From: Diphasiastrum complanatum | Lineage: Eukaryota > Streptophyta > Lycopodiopsida > Lycopodiales > Lycopodiaceae | NCBI GenBank assembly: GCA_029204225.1 | Contig: CM055099.1 | Span: 60,777,449 to 60,841,448 of the forward strand | Reading direction: 5' to 3' | Length of the DNA stretch: 64,000 bases | Shown here: positions 45,431 through 62,699 of the stretch, piece by piece | Layout: the number at the start of each line of letters is the position of its first letter | Position numbering within the stretch: the stretch's first letter is position 1 | Translations under genes and position numbers: made by a program | Notes under the pieces: model-generated | Seen by the model: only the letters and a program-made list of their open reading frames with translations | Told to the model about the DNA's origin: nothing | The model's database searches: none

Positions 45431-46880
45431 AAAATAAAATTCTATATTGGGTTGACTTAATGTAAACTCATTTCCCATCTACTATATGAAGGGACATGAC
45501 TACATATGGATTGTGTTCAGCCATAGATCTGTAGCTCGATCAATAATGAATGCATATGATCATAGTGGTTCTTAGCTTGTTTTTCTATTACACACTACTT
45601 TCAAACAAGTAGCAAAAACAAAACATGAATGAAAGAAATATTAAGGAGAACAACATTGAAAGTATTATTAAATTTCAATTGAAGATAAAAATAGGTGGAG
45701 GAAAGTATTTTTATTTGTGAGTGTCTTGTTTTTAAAATTATATTGTAAAGTTGACTCAAGTGCAACAAGCATGCCCTCAAAGACTCAAATGAGTGACTCT
45801 CCCAAAGTCCCAAAGCTAGTATAGAAAGTCCAAGGTTGAGCTGTAGGAGCTAAGTTGATTCTGCCAACCTAGATAGCTTCCAAGATCCATGTTCAGGAGC
45901 TCGGTTAGTTTTGCAAGGTTTGCCAAGCTTAATCAACAAAATAAAAACTAAGTCTAGAAAAGCGTGCGCTACTAGGCAATGCTATATTCCAAGATAGAGG
46001 GGGCACATAGAAACCTAGCAGAATTATAGTGGGCATAACACTTTGGACATTTTAATATGGTATGTAATGGAATTGGAAAGCACTTGGATTCATATCTCAG
46101 ATTTGGAGTGCTGATTTCTTAAGAGAAGTTTGGATTTTGATTCACTAATTCAGGGTGAAGCCTGGTTGACAAATATGGTGGTAGAGTGCACTTCCACTAG
46201 TTTGATTTTTGTTAATATTGCTTCTAGTTAGTGTTTGACATATTTCTAATTTCTTGGTTTTTTGAGTAATTCCTATTAAATGTGGAATGATTTGCTTGTG
46301 TAAATCAAGGGATTTGTAGCTTTGAATCTGCATATTAAAGGAGTTTGAATTATGATGCAAAAATCCATAATGTTCAAGGTAGAGGATTCAAATTATATTA
46401 GCTATATTCATAGAGAAATCGATTTTGAATTGATTTATCCCGGTGCATGAACAGTTCATAGCTAGGAATTTTGAATCTAGCAAACTGCTTATTTGTGCTA
46501 TGTTACACAAATCCTCCTATGGAACCTACGATTTGTGTTCCATGTAAATGGATTGGTTATGGAATTTCCCTGTTTTTGTTAAGCTTTTAAAGCATAGTTG
46601 AAATAGAGGGAATTAGTCATAACAAATATGGAATGGATAGAGCATCCTTGTTTCCTCCTCATCTGTGAGAAGCTTTTGCAATTTGATTCTACGTCGATTT
46701 ACTGTACTCTAGCTATTGAATGGAATGATGATTTCTGGTTTGGTTGCTCAAAGGAAAGGCCTTTTGCTGTATTGGAGTTTTTTTTCCTAGAATCAAAACT
46801 TCAAGATGTTGAAGATTTGAGGTAAGATTTTTCGAAAGAGTGCTTACAATTGGTGTGCATTCAATTCTCCACCAATTGTT
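45431..46880. other. Intergenic, no gene seen
   Basis: No coding domain or repeat end recognised. Confidence 0.4.
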
Positions 46881-47784
46881 GAACCGTTTGAAGCAAATTC
46901 TCTCTCATAACAGGGTGACCTCAGAGAGGTGTGCAACTGCAAGAAGAAGCCTAAGAAGATGTTGAAATTGGCTCAGAATAGAGGCTGGTTGTAAACCGGG
47001 TTTGAAGTTGTAAAAGCTGAGAGATCTCTCTATACTTGAGCTTTCTCAGAGATGTAAATCTACATAGCAGGGCGCCCAGGTGTGTAAAAGGTTCTGTAAA
47101 AAGACCGTGGGCGGCCACGAATAGGAGAAGTTGCTAGGTCACAAGCAAGTGGGCTGCAGAAAACCCCAGGTTGAAGCCATAGCCATATTTCACAGCAAAG
47201 CAAAGCAAAGGGGAGAGAAGAGAGCCCGGATCGCGCGCAGCCAGTGGGTGAAGCCACTTAGCGGCCTAAGGTGCCCAGTGTGTTCAAGAGCATGTGTTGG
47301 TGCTCATATTTGCGGATTACCATCAGATCTTGGAGTCTGAAGATCGACGGTCCAGATCAAAAGAAGTGTGAGCCATTGGATGAGAAACAATGGCCTTGAT
47401 GGAGCTGAAAGGGTTGGAAGGCTTTTGAAGGGTATTTAGGCCTTCAATTTTATTGAAAGTTTTCAATCTGAAAACTAAGCTGGGTCTTGAATTTTTGGAA
47501 GAGTGAAACCCTGTCAAAGTGACAAGATTGTTCAAAAAACTAAAAAGCCGTTATTTACATGTCCTTAAGCCATTTTTGGCCAAACAAAAGGCTATAGCCT
47601 CTAAACGAAAGGCATTCAGACTGTACCTGCAAGTATTTTGCCATGGAGAAAGTGATCGGTGGATGCCAAAAGCATTGAGCGTCGAGATAGGAGCGTGTGC
47701 CTAAAGGCATTTTTGAAACAAACACTGTCTTGGTTTCTGATTTGGCAACAAAGCGGCAGGTGGCCTAGTAAGCTAAAAAGCGCA

Positions 47785-48140
47785 TGTCACGCGTGGCAAT
47801 ATCAAAATCCAACTCTGTAACTCTCTGTAATTCCCTGGAAATTTGCCACGCATGGCAAATCTCCAAAATTACACTTCGAGTGGAAGTTGGTTTAAATAAC
47901 AGCCATGCGTGTCACTTCCACGCGTGGCTCAACCACGGAAATCACTTTGGCGATCATTTTTTTTAAATTATGTTTAAAATTTTTTTTGTGCGGCACTACC
48001 ACATGCCTCCAGCCTGGATTTCACCGGCAGGGTCCCCGGAGTAATTTGACGTGGATGTGCCACGCGTGGCAGAGCCACGCAAAAGAGAAATGTCAAAATT
48101 TCGGTTAAGTATCGAGTTCACGTGGCAAGGTCGTGTGGCA
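47785..48140. repeat. Cluster of GCCACGCGTGGC-like palindromes
   Basis: Versions of GCCACGCGTGGC at about 47788, 47845, 47902, 47917, 48059 and 48074, several perfect or one base off. They contain the CGCG core known to bind CAMTA factors; function here is unknown. Confidence 0.6.
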
Positions 48141-48169
48141 AAAGGCCCATATGTGTAGTTGTGTTGTAA

Positions 48170-48760
48170 GTCAGTTTATGGAATCACCTACCTTAGAGCA
48201 TTGGAAAGCAGCAAACGCATTCTAAGGTATGTGAAGTGCACGCTTGATCTTGGTCTAGTTTACTCGAGACAATTTGATGTATATGTGTTGAGAGGTTATG
48301 TTGATGCTGATTAGAGTGGCGGTCTGGATGATAATAGATCTACCACTGGATATGCTTTCAATGTTGGAAATGGCTATTTTTCATGGTCAAGTAAAAAGTA
48401 GGATATTGTATCATTTTCCACTATAGAAGCTGAATACAAAGCCTTATGTTCTTTGACACAAGAAGCGGTTTGGCTACGAGAGGTACTAAGAGAAATTGGG
48501 GTAAGGCAAGCCAAAGGTGCAATCATTTTTTGTGATAGTCAAAGTGGAACCTAGCTAGTTAAAAATCCAGTATTTTATGCTAGGACAAAGCATATAGAAG
48601 TCAAGTATCATTTTACACACGAGAAGCTTTGTTCAAAATATATAGATAATCCATTGCTCTCTTGCTATGCAAGTTGCTGATATTTTTACAAAGCCACTAA
48701 GTAGGGACAAATTTGAAGACTTTAGACTAAAGCTTGACATTGAAACAATATTCTAAAAAC
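48170..48760 (+). pseudogene. copia RNase H relic
   Basis: Readable in one main frame with several TAG stops and a break near 48650. It carries the DADW, EAEY and ADIFTKPL motifs of copia RNase H. Confidence 0.85.
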
Positions 48761-49075
48761 TATGCAAGTTATAAGACATGTGTTGTGTCTTGCTTGTATT
48801 TCTCTTGTGAGATGTACTTTTACTCTTCGAGTTAAGAACATAGAGGCATATTCCATGAACAGTTTGTTTACAGTTGGATAGACAATGTTAATTATTGAGA
48901 GAGAGGGTTGAATAGCAATAATTAACGTGTAAACTTATGATGGTCACTTGCTATATTCAACGACAACTTTCTATCTTTAGCTTTTTAGTCGGTGGGCCAA
49001 TCTTTTATGAGCCCCAAAGTTGCTACTTAACAAGTTGTCTTTGTACTTGAGTTAATAATAATGTGAATACACAGG

Positions 49076-49077
<2 letters not shown>

Positions 49078-49122
<45 letters not shown>
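49078..49122 (+). repeat. (TG)n microsatellite
   Basis: About 45 bp of TG. Confidence 0.95.
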
Positions 49123-49124
<2 letters not shown>

Positions 49125-49330
49125 AGTTGCTTGACAAAAACTAATTGATAAAAAGACATCCATTATTTTTGTTGCTATTTTATGTTTACATGGAAATTTT
49201 AATGTCATATGGTAGCGCTCACTTACAAGATGATTGGCAACATGTACAAGCATCATTGAGTGATGTTCATGATGAAGGCATATTTAAGTTGTTAATCATT
49301 GTTTTTGAATTGATTATTTCAGCTATAATA

Positions 49331-50030
49331 TGTTGGATTTATCTCCTTTACTCTCCTAAATTTTATGTTAATCTGCCTCTGTTCATGCTACTGTATTCTA
49401 CTTGTGTTGTTGCACAGTCTGCATATTTACATGTAAAATAAGACAGACGAATAAAACAGAGAGACGAAATAGATGCCTTCACGCATCGATTCTTTGTATT
49501 GTCAGTAATAGGCTTATCACCTTTTACAGATTGGATTAGCTTTGTGAAGCACGCGGTTTCGTCCGCTATTGTCTTGTGCTCACCAGCATTATTGACCTGT
49601 ATATTTTGTTATACTTAATCTGATTACAACTTTGTTTGTTCTGCGTTTAGATTTGCGTCAATATTGCTATGCTTTTCTACATTCTGTCTGACTCTCTTAT
49701 TGCTTAATCTAGTAGTTTGTTCTTCGCGAATTATTATTAGTTTAGTTGTTCGCGACTGATATTTAGTCTCGTCTTTTGCGACTAATTAGCGACTGATAAT
49801 TTGTCTAGCTGTTCGCGACAAATTATTTTTCTGATGTCTTGTTGCTTAATGTTTTGCTACGTAATCAAATCAAACGTGATTTCTATCACTAATGTTCTGT
49901 TTGTGTCTGATAGGCGTAGTCATGCTTAGGAAAAGAGTGAGATAGCTCATTCCGCTACGCACGAACACTTTATGTTCGAGTTCGAGCTATTTTCATTTTC
50001 GTTTCTCACATACACCCTCTTCCTCCAACA
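49331..50030 (+). repeat. 5' LTR of copia-F
   Basis: 700 bp starting TGTTGGATTTATCTCC and ending CCTCCAACA. It lacks about 370-400 bp present in the 3' LTR (about 53236-53650). It holds several TTCGCGA motifs near 49722-49830. Confidence 0.88.
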
Positions 50031-50042
50031 TGGTATTAGAGC
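50031..50042 (+). promoter_or_regulatory. Primer-binding site of copia-F
   Basis: TGGTATTAGAGC directly after the LTR, 11 of 12 matches to the initiator-Met tRNA site. Confidence 0.88.
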
Positions 50043-50186
50043 TATTCTCCGTAGCCTGATAAGCTTCCACAGTAACAAGACTCTACTAGCCGATAGAGTA
50101 ATTGTCTTCTTGCTCTGTATTTTTGCACCAGATTTTCATACTTAAGTCACTGATAGTTTTTCCTATCACCTCGACTAATCTTCCAC

Positions 50187-51160
50187 ATGGATTTCCAAGG
50201 GAAAGCCAGTCTTATCATGGACAAGCTTGATGGAGCCAATTACCATTTGTGGAAATTTAAGATGAAAACAGTGCTAATGGCTAAAGAATTGTATGACGTT
50301 GTTACAGGTGCAAAAGGGAAACTCGAAGCAGACGACACAACAATCGCCAGATGGAAGCTGAAGGATGGAAAGGCTTTCGCGCTGATCATCCTCAACATTT
50401 TGAATACTCAGATTGGCCATGTATCCGAGGCCCAGACATCCAAAGAAGTCTGGGACATCTTGAGCACACTATACGAAGTGCGAGATATGGCTTTCAAGCT
50501 ACATCTCAGGAAGAAATTTTATTCCCTCAAGATGGCGAATGGTGATTCCCTGTAGAATCACATCAACCAATTCAAGAACCTGGTGAAGCAAATGACCATT
50601 GTCGGATCTGTCATAGACGATCAAGACGCAGTGATGCAACTGCTTACAAGCTTGCCAAGCTCATCCAACAATTGGGTGATGATCATCACGAGACATCCAA
50701 AACTGACTCTTTCAAGAGTCATTACAATGTTGTTGTAGGAAGACACGCGGAGGAACGAATTCTCAAGTTCCTCAGCTGATTCTCACGCTTTGTACACCAA
50801 CAAGAGCACGACTAAGCAGAAGAAGAAGAAAGGCCCGAAGCAATCAAAGCAATACCAAAAACCAGCACAACACAAGGAACAGTCAAATCTGCAGACGAAG
50901 AAGAAGCTGTTCTGTAGATACTACAAGCGAAACAACCACGAAATTCAAAATTGTCGGATACTGCAAGCAAAGAACAATAGCAAGGGGCAGTCAAATCAAG
51001 TGGCAAATGCAACTACATAAGCTCCACAACCCATTCAAGAAGCGGATCATGATGCCTTCATGACCAGCCATCAAGGAGCATCCAGCGACAATTCTTGGTT
51101 TCTGGATTCCGATGCCACTCAGCATATGACCAGCCTCATTGGTTGTTTCGAGTCCTATAC
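50187..51160 (+). pseudogene. copia-F gag and protease start
   Basis: Starts MDFQGKASLIMDKLDGANYHLWKFKMKTVL, a plant copia gag N-terminus. The frame is broken by stops at about 50553 and 50736. The Lys-rich tail contains a degenerate knuckle, CRYYKRNNHEIQNC, with the second Cys lost. The protease site reads FLDSDATQHM, where the usual DSGA has Gly replaced by Asp, which should abolish activity. Confidence 0.85.
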
Positions 51161-51479
51161 ACCTTAGAGTATCAACAAATATGTTCACCTTGGAGATAAT
51201 AGCACACAAGCTATTAAAGGTGAAGGTATTGTAAGATTAAGCTTTGCAAATGTTAATCTAAGCTACTTTCTAAAGTCTTGTATGTACCACACTAATCTAC
51301 AAATCTGCTCTCTGTAAGCAGGATCGCATATCTAGACATAGAGTAGAATTCGAATGTGATCAGTACAAAGTAGTTGATAGGATACGCAAGATCCTAGCAC
51401 TCGAAAAGAGGCATGGATACTTGTATAAATTAAGTCATTGCTTTTCTGCCTCTAGTTAGGCGCTCAGTACTTCTATTCA

Positions 51480-52249
51480 TGCAAATAAAAGTTATAGACT
51501 TGGTCACTTGAATCATCCTGATGTACAACAAATGTCTAGACAATCTATTGTTCTTGATCTCGACTATCCTCGTGATGAAGTCGAGTTACCTGTCTGTCAA
51601 GATTGTCTAGTTGGTAAACAGACTAGGACCATTTAGATCAAGCCATCAGCATACTGCTAAAGGATTGTTAGACATTCTACATTCAAACATTTGTGGCCCG
51701 ATGAGAAATCCTTCGCTAAAGGATACAAAATATTTTATAACTTTTATTGATGAATTTTCCAAAAGGACTATGGTGTACTTTATAAAGAAAAAATCAGAAG
51801 CCTTCAATTGCTTCAAAATCTTCAAGGTGCATGCAAAAAAGGAGACTGGAAGGACGATCGAGGCCTTAAAGTCACACAATGGTGGAGAGTATATCTCTAT
51901 TGAGTTTAAGTACTGCCAGAGCCAAGGCATTGAGCAGCAATTCATCACTCCTTGCAGTCCTCAGTCGAATGGCTTAACCGAGAGGAACAACCGTACCCTG
52001 GTTGAATCAGCCAAATGTATGCTAACGCATGCATCGCTACCCAAGAGATTCTGGGCTGAAGTCGTCTCCACTGCAGCTTACGTTCAGAATAGATGTTCGA
52101 CCAAGGCCCTCTCAAACAAGACACCCCACGAGGTGTGGATGGGCTCTAAGCCTTCTGTGAAGAACCTAACAGTATTCGGATGCGTTGCCTACACGCAGAT
52201 CCCAAAAGACGCGAGGAAGAAGACTTCCAAGGTCTCAAGACCATCTTGA
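51480..52249 (+). pseudogene. copia-F integrase
   Basis: From a GHLNH-type segment at about 51500 through ITFIDEFSKRTMVYFIKKKSEAF, LKSHNGGEYISIEF (where an Asp is replaced by His), and QSNGLTERNNRTLVES with the catalytic Glu, to VKNLTVFGCVAYTQIP. The second catalytic Asp is therefore lost (the usual RSDNGGEY reads KSHNGGEY). Confidence 0.88.
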
Positions 52250-52369
52250 TTGGATATACTTCATTTGATAACACATACAATATGTATGATCCTGATACCC
52301 AGCAAATCTTATTTAGCCAGGATACAATCTTTATTGCAGCCAATATATGGCTAATCCTGGCATCCAACA

Positions 52370-52750
52370 ACAATCTTCATCAGCTCAGTGGATATTCTGA
52401 TGCAAGCTGAGGAGAAGATGTAGACAATCGTAAGTCCACATCTGGATTTACATTCTTCTTCAATGGTGGTCCTATCTCATGGAACAGTCATAAGCAAACC
52501 TCTATCGCTCTTTTTTCTACTGAAGCAGAATACATTGCTGCTTCCCAATCCATTAAAGAAGCGTTTTGGTTGAGAAAATTTTGTCAGACGTTAGTCTGTA
52601 TCAGTACAACCCCACAATTATATTCTGTGATAATCATAGTGCTATTGCCTTATCGGCCAACCCTAGATTTCACTCTAGGAGTAAGCACATTGAAATTAGA
52701 TATCGACTCCTTCAACTTTTTCTCCACAGAATTAAGTCGAGCTAACAGTT
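52370..52750 (+). pseudogene. copia-F RNase H
   Basis: GYSDAS, then a TGA, then DVDNRKSTSGFTFFFNGGPISWNSHKQTSIALFSTEAEYIAAS and a DNHSAIAL-type segment in a shifted frame. An insertion of unknown sequence follows (about 52750-53010), then ADIFMKAL. Confidence 0.85.
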
Positions 52751-53112
52751 TCAGCTGATGAAGACGAAGACACATTTTCTCATCAGAGTCAACTAACATA
52801 TTTTTCTCAAAATCAGCATCAAATGTTCACAAGAAACATTGTAAGTCAACTTTTCTTTGTTGTTGGCGAGTTGAAAATGATGATTGTTCCATTAATCCAA
52901 GTTGTTCTCTCAATATGATTATAATTGACTTTAGGAGATGATTGGTTATTGTTAACTTAAAAATTAAATGCCATAACATCTACATCTTGTAAATTCAAAT
53001 CATCGACAGGACATGATTGCAGATATATTCATGAAGGCATTGAGTGTTAATGCACACAACAAGTCTCATGCATTGCTTAGTCTGAAGATCAAGGCATTCA
53101 CAGATCTAGATT

Positions 53113-53121
53113 AAGGGAGGG
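53113..53121 (+). promoter_or_regulatory. Polypurine tract of copia-F
   Basis: AAGGGAGGG immediately before the 3' LTR. Confidence 0.85.
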
Positions 53122-54209
53122 TGTCGAATTTATCTCTCCTACATCCTATGTTAATCTGCCTCCATTCATGCTGATGTACTTTACTTGTGTTGTCGCACAG
53201 TCTGGATATTTACATGTAAAGTACGACAGACGAATAAAACGTGACTGTCTGCATAAATACAAGTAGATTTCCACAAGCAAAAAAGACAAAAAACGCGATA
53301 CTATGTTTTTACACGTGGTTTGTGATAGGCAAAAAAGATGACACTATCCTACAAATGCAATAGGTGCCCTTATAGAAAAGCGAAGGCACCCTGTAAATCA
53401 AATCTCAAGGCATTTGTCAGAGTGTCGCATTTTTCGCATCTTCACCAACGTTCTTTTCAACGAAGGCTGACGTCTCGGCCTTATCACACTCATCCCATGC
53501 AACTGTGCAAACAGATTTGACAACGACAGCAGCCACCCACGATCTCCCACAGACAGCACATCTACTTTGTACCTTCTGTAAAATTATGTATATGTATTGA
53601 ATATCATATGCATATTCAATGCGTGTAATAACAGCATCAGAAATTTATCAGAGAGAGATGAAGTAGATGCCTTCACGCATCGATTCTTTTAATTGTCAAT
53701 AATAGGCTTATCACCTTTTACAGATTGGATTAGCTTTGTGAAGCACGCGGTTTTGTCCACTATTGTCTTGTGCTCACCAGCATTATTGACCTGTATATTT
53801 TGCTTTACTTATTCTGATTACAACTCTGTGTGCTCTACGTTCAGATTTGTGTCAATATTGCTATGCTTTTCTACATTCTATCTGACTCTCTTATTGCTTA
53901 ATCTAGTAGTCTGTTCTTCGCGAATTATTATTAGTCTAGCTGTTCGCGACTAATATTTAGTTTCGCCTTTCGCGACTGATAATTTGTCTAGCTGTTCGCG
54001 ACAAATTATTTTTCTGATGTTTTGTTGCTTAATGTTTGGCTACGTAATCAGATCGAACTTGATTTCTATCACTAACGTTCTGTTTATGTCTGATAGGCGT
54101 AGTCATGCTTAGGGAAAGAGTGAGATAGCTCATTCTGCGGCGCATGAACACTTTCTGTTCGAGTTCGAGCTATTTTCGTTTTTGTTTCTCATATACACCC
54201 TCTCTCTCC
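53122..54209 (+). repeat. 3' LTR of copia-F
   Basis: About 1,088 bp starting TGTCGAATTTATCTCTCC and matching the 5' LTR on both sides of an extra segment. The last bases (CCAACA in the 5' copy) are lost. Confidence 0.87.
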
Positions 54210-59100
<4,891 letters not shown>

Positions 59101-60044
59101 TCAGGGAAGTTACTCGACGCGATACGAAAAAGTTTGCGAACCATATACATTCTGCTTAATGCATAAAACAGTAAGACAAAAATATACAACATATATGTTT
59201 GCCTGTGAGCGAGACAATTTTGTAAGAGGATTAGCATATCCAAGAAGTCCGCTAGTAAGCTAGATGTTATTCGTGGGAGAATTGTATTTCTCTCACGCCA
59301 ATGCTCTGTGTGGATCTGTTGTCGCATTGGGACCACAATTAGCTGCGTGTTAAGGAATGCGAGTGAATTGGGCCAAATGCAGGGTGCATGTTGCCTAGGA
59401 ATCCCATCGTATAGCATCGTTCCAACATTCCTATGTTGACGAACGATGATGTGGATAAGTGGTGGTAGGTCCTAGAGGGATGTGGTCTTCAATGGCCATT
59501 GGTTTGAAGGCTTTATTAGGATCAAAATAGTATTCTCCGAAGCAAAGATCCCATCTTGTATCCACTTTGACAATTGTTACCAGCGTCTCAAACGTTATAG
59601 TAGGCTTTTAAAACTATGAGATCTGGAGAATTGGCCACATCTATCATGAATTGGTTCAAGGTCCTTTGGAAATTGAGCATTGGGACATGCGTTGAGTGGA
59701 CCTTCTGCCACTTCAAGCTCAGCCTTTAGAGGTTGTACAATCTGATTATGAGTCTGAGCCACCTGATCTACCTATTTGAGCTGCTCATGGATGGCAATGA
59801 CCTAGGCTCACGACTCTCATCTCTCTCTTTCTCCAACTACGAGGTCTGAGCAATTTGAGCATGTAGTGTTTGTTGTTGCCTTGTTGATCTCCGGTCATGG
59901 AATTAATCAGTTGCCCATTGAGAGTGCATCCAGAGTGAAGGCACGTTAAGGCATTCCAACAACCCAGAGCCTGATCATCCCAGTTGGCCAAGATGGGCAA
60001 GGTTGGAATGGGAGATTGTAGTATTGTTCGTAGCACAAGATCAT
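59101..60044 (-). other. Possible internal region of an LTR element (gag-like), uncertain
   Basis: On the minus strand below the LTR at 60045-60507 there are open, partly heptad-like stretches (VAQTHNQIVQPLKAELEVAEGP near 59690-59760) and another frame at 59088-59417. They could be the leader and gag of a gypsy element. No domain is diagnostic. Confidence 0.3.
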
Positions 60045-60507
60045 TGTTGAGTTTTATTAGAAGAGAAGAGAAGATACAATACAAAGAAAATGGCTCCCTT
60101 TTATAGATTTGAGAGGTGAGCCTCCTTCACTCTGATTGGCTACACTAAAATGGAAAAGATTCTAATTCAAGCCCTTCAACTTACACAAACCCAATCTAAT
60201 GGTTCTAACATTAGCACAAAGTAACTCACATGAATCATGTGAGTCCCACTTTGGCCACAATTAGATTCCTTATTGCAACTTGTGTCTGTGTCTTTGGGCT
60301 ATACATTATTTATTTACACCTAGGGCCCAAGTCTTTAGAAAACAACTTGAAATAAACTAACAATGTGCTCATTGGGTTGGGCTTATATGGGCAAGATGCC
60401 AGTGCCTCACACTTATTACTTTAACTGTACAATGTATTGTGACGAGGCCCACTTGGTAAGCCTAGCCAAACAATACTTTAGTGGCGTGACCCACTAAGTG
60501 CCCAACA
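60045..60507 (-). repeat. Candidate LTR on the minus strand
   Basis: On the minus strand it begins TGTTGGGCACTTAGTGGG and ends CTCAACA, with a TATA box (TCTATAAAAGGG, 60097-60108) and an AATAAA signal (60052-60057) in LTR order. Its organisation and stretches such as CCCAATGAGCACAT resemble the right arm of the unit at 23422-25548. The partner LTR is not in the window. Confidence 0.6.
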
Positions 60508-61002
60508 GATATGGAAGTGGTGTGGTTAGTAAAATGGTGGTGACAGTGGGAACAACAGTTGTGGCAATGGTTGTGATGATTGTGTGATTCATTTGTTCAA
60601 TCAAAGAGTTGAGCTCCCTCCTTTTTGTGATGTGAATGCTTTGAGAGAGAAGAGAGAGAGACGGAGAGAGAGTTGTGGGGCGACAGTGTTTGGCTTTTAA
60701 ATGCGCGCTTGTTTTCTTTCTATGTATGTATGATGCTTTGATCGCTAGACATACATAGTATTCTCCCTTGTTGTAAAAATGTGTTGCTATGCAGGTTTCT
60801 ACAGCCAGGATATGGAATTGCACTAAGGAAGACCGACTTCCAAGTTCATTCATGACTTGTCCCTCTCCAGTTCCTTCCCTCTTGGTTGTAGCCCACAAAA
60901 GTGGTGTCAGATCCATATCACGGGCCTTAAGCCACCGTAGGTAGGATTTCTCTTACGTTAGAAGCTAGATTTGGGCTGTTGGACCAAGATTGAAGAATTT
61001 AA
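60508..61002. other. Intergenic, no gene seen
   Basis: A short GA-rich stretch lies near 60640-60672; no domain is recognised. Confidence 0.4.
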
Positions 61003-61620
61003 TTGATAGAAGCTCATCAAAGCATTCATTCAATCCAGCAACTGTGTCACAAACAGTTCAACAACTGCCAAGCATATGGCCTGTCACTGAAGAAAGGAAC
61101 GAGATTGGTGCAACCAAAGGTGGACATGTCGACTGTTGTAGGATTTCAGTTGGAAGTGAAGTCTGTTAGTGTGAATAATGTTGCCAATGTTTCTGGCCCC
61201 AAAAAAGGGGAGGTCACATCAAACTCCAAAGCCCATGACTACAAACGATCAAGGCATACGACAAAAGTATCAAAAATGGCACAAGCACGTATAGAGAAAG
61301 CCCTGACCTTGAATGCTTTTGTGCTGGCAGAGAAAGTAGTAATGCAGTCATAGAATGAGATTTTTGAAATTGAGACTAAATCTTCTCTGCAAGCAGGGAT
61401 TCGTTATGATGTCCATATAAATGCCAATCCCTCATGTATTTGTCTAGACTTCCAAAAACGAGTGTTTGAAAGAAAGCCATATATGGCTTGCAAGCATATG
61501 TATTTCATTTTTTTAACGATTTCGGGATTCGATCAACTAAGCAACATGTTTATTCATCAAGCCAGTCTGAGTGAAGCTGAGGTCTTTCAAGCACTCACTC
61601 GTGGGAGAACGTACCCATGA
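61003..61620 (+). pseudogene. SWIM zinc-finger ORF with one in-frame stop
   Basis: One frame from about 61003 (first ATG 61126) to TGA at 61618-61620, broken only by TAG at 61351-61353. After that stop it encodes the SWIM pattern CxCx(n)CxH as CICLDFQKR, then MACKHMYFIFL. Upstream is a basic region (KAHDYKRSRHTTKVSKMAQARIEKA-type). SWIM fingers occur in MULE transposases, FAR1-like proteins and some ubiquitin-ligase-associated proteins. No transposase core is visible nearby, so this may be a transposon remnant or a decayed host gene. The true start is unknown. Confidence 0.65.
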
Positions 61621-62640
61621 AGACAATAGTTCTTGTTTTTATTTGTTGTGTTTGGCAAATTCGTACATTGCCCTTAGTGTATGTGAGAAAGCCCATGGCG
61701 ACCTATGTGGAAAGCATCATATGGCATGATATGAAACGAAAAAAATAGTTATTGGCGACATGGTCCAAAATTGAATCCGCCTAGGGAAAGTAATTTTTTG
61801 TATGCATATGAATGTTCCGCTCATTTATTTCCATTACACAGTTCGCCCAATAGTATGTTTGCTGACCCTATGGGGTGCTTGTGATTCTTTGAGTTAACAA
61901 GTCGAACTAGTAGTGAATGTACTTTTTTCCTATTACGTAGTTGTTTTGTATTGCCAACAATCATTTCTTGTACACAGATGTAAAGAGTAGGATAGGTTGT
62001 TCTTTTGGATCGATGAATGTTCGATTGGCAGTTATTTTACATGTCATGGTTTTTACAATGTTAATGCAACATTTGTAATGGGTTACATTTAGAAATAGAA
62101 AAATCTCGATCTGAACACAAAAAGGCTTGGTTTTAAAAGCCCACCCTCACTATTCTCTACAATCAAGTAAGCAGCAACTAAGCAACTCTTATGTAACAAC
62201 TCCCTTGCGCCTACTACCCTTGTCTTTTGTCTTATCCACAACATTGAATAGGCCAAGATTAAGGGTTGAATTACTATTGGAGCATGATATATGCATATGT
62301 GCTTTGTGTGGCACAATCCCAAATAGCGGTATTTATAGGTACATGGCAATGCATATTGTATTGAAGACAGTGGAAATCCGTAGTTGTTACTTGTATGTTC
62401 CATTGGGTGAAAAGCAATACTAGAAAAAGCTCGCTTCGAACACAAAAGAGTTCGCCTAGAAAAGCTCGCCGCATAAAGCTCACCAAAAATTACACCCTTG
62501 AGTTTCTTGCATTGTCGTTGTGGTTCATAAAAGCTCTTTCAAGTTTTCTAGCATTTTGCCTTCAATAATAAGTTCTCTAAACAAGATAAATGTGAACCTT
62601 GTGTATACTTAAGGGTCTTGAAAACACAAGAAGTTGCTAG
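61621..62640. other. Intergenic, no gene seen
   Basis: Open frames on both strands at 62089-62445 overlap each other and show no domain. Confidence 0.4.
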
Positions 62641-62699
62641 AAAATCGTCAAGCTCATAGTGGCATATTATGGGCCGATGACTTGCTCATTTATTGTGGG

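Larger units (their letters stand above)
46881..48800 (+). mobile_element. Decayed copia relative of copia-B (leader plus RNase H)
   Basis: Positions 47410-47660 resemble the untranslated leader of copia-B (5230-5500). Positions 48170-48760 encode a copia RNase H: VDADWSGGLDDNRSTTGYAF-type with a TAG for Trp, then EAEYKALCSLTQEAVWLREVL, ARTKHIEVKYHF, and ADIFTKPLSRDKFED. Gag, integrase and RT between them are gone, so it is a large internal deletion. The LTRs are not identified. Confidence 0.75.
49331..54209 (+). mobile_element. Ty1/copia retrotransposon copia-F, RT deleted
   Basis: Both LTRs, primer-binding site, polypurine tract, gag, protease and integrase are present. The integrase end is joined almost directly to RNase H near 52370, so the whole reverse transcriptase is missing. 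The coding frame also has several stops. It could only have moved with help in trans, or was deleted after insertion. The flanks show no matching target duplication. Confidence 0.92.

Noticed and set aside
60494-60916. 140-codon minus-strand frame
   Set aside because: It runs through a GA-rich stretch and into the LTR start; the Thr/Ile repeats look compositional.
62089-62445. Antisense 118-codon frame
   Set aside because: It overlaps an equally long plus-strand frame and shows no family feature or codon pattern.
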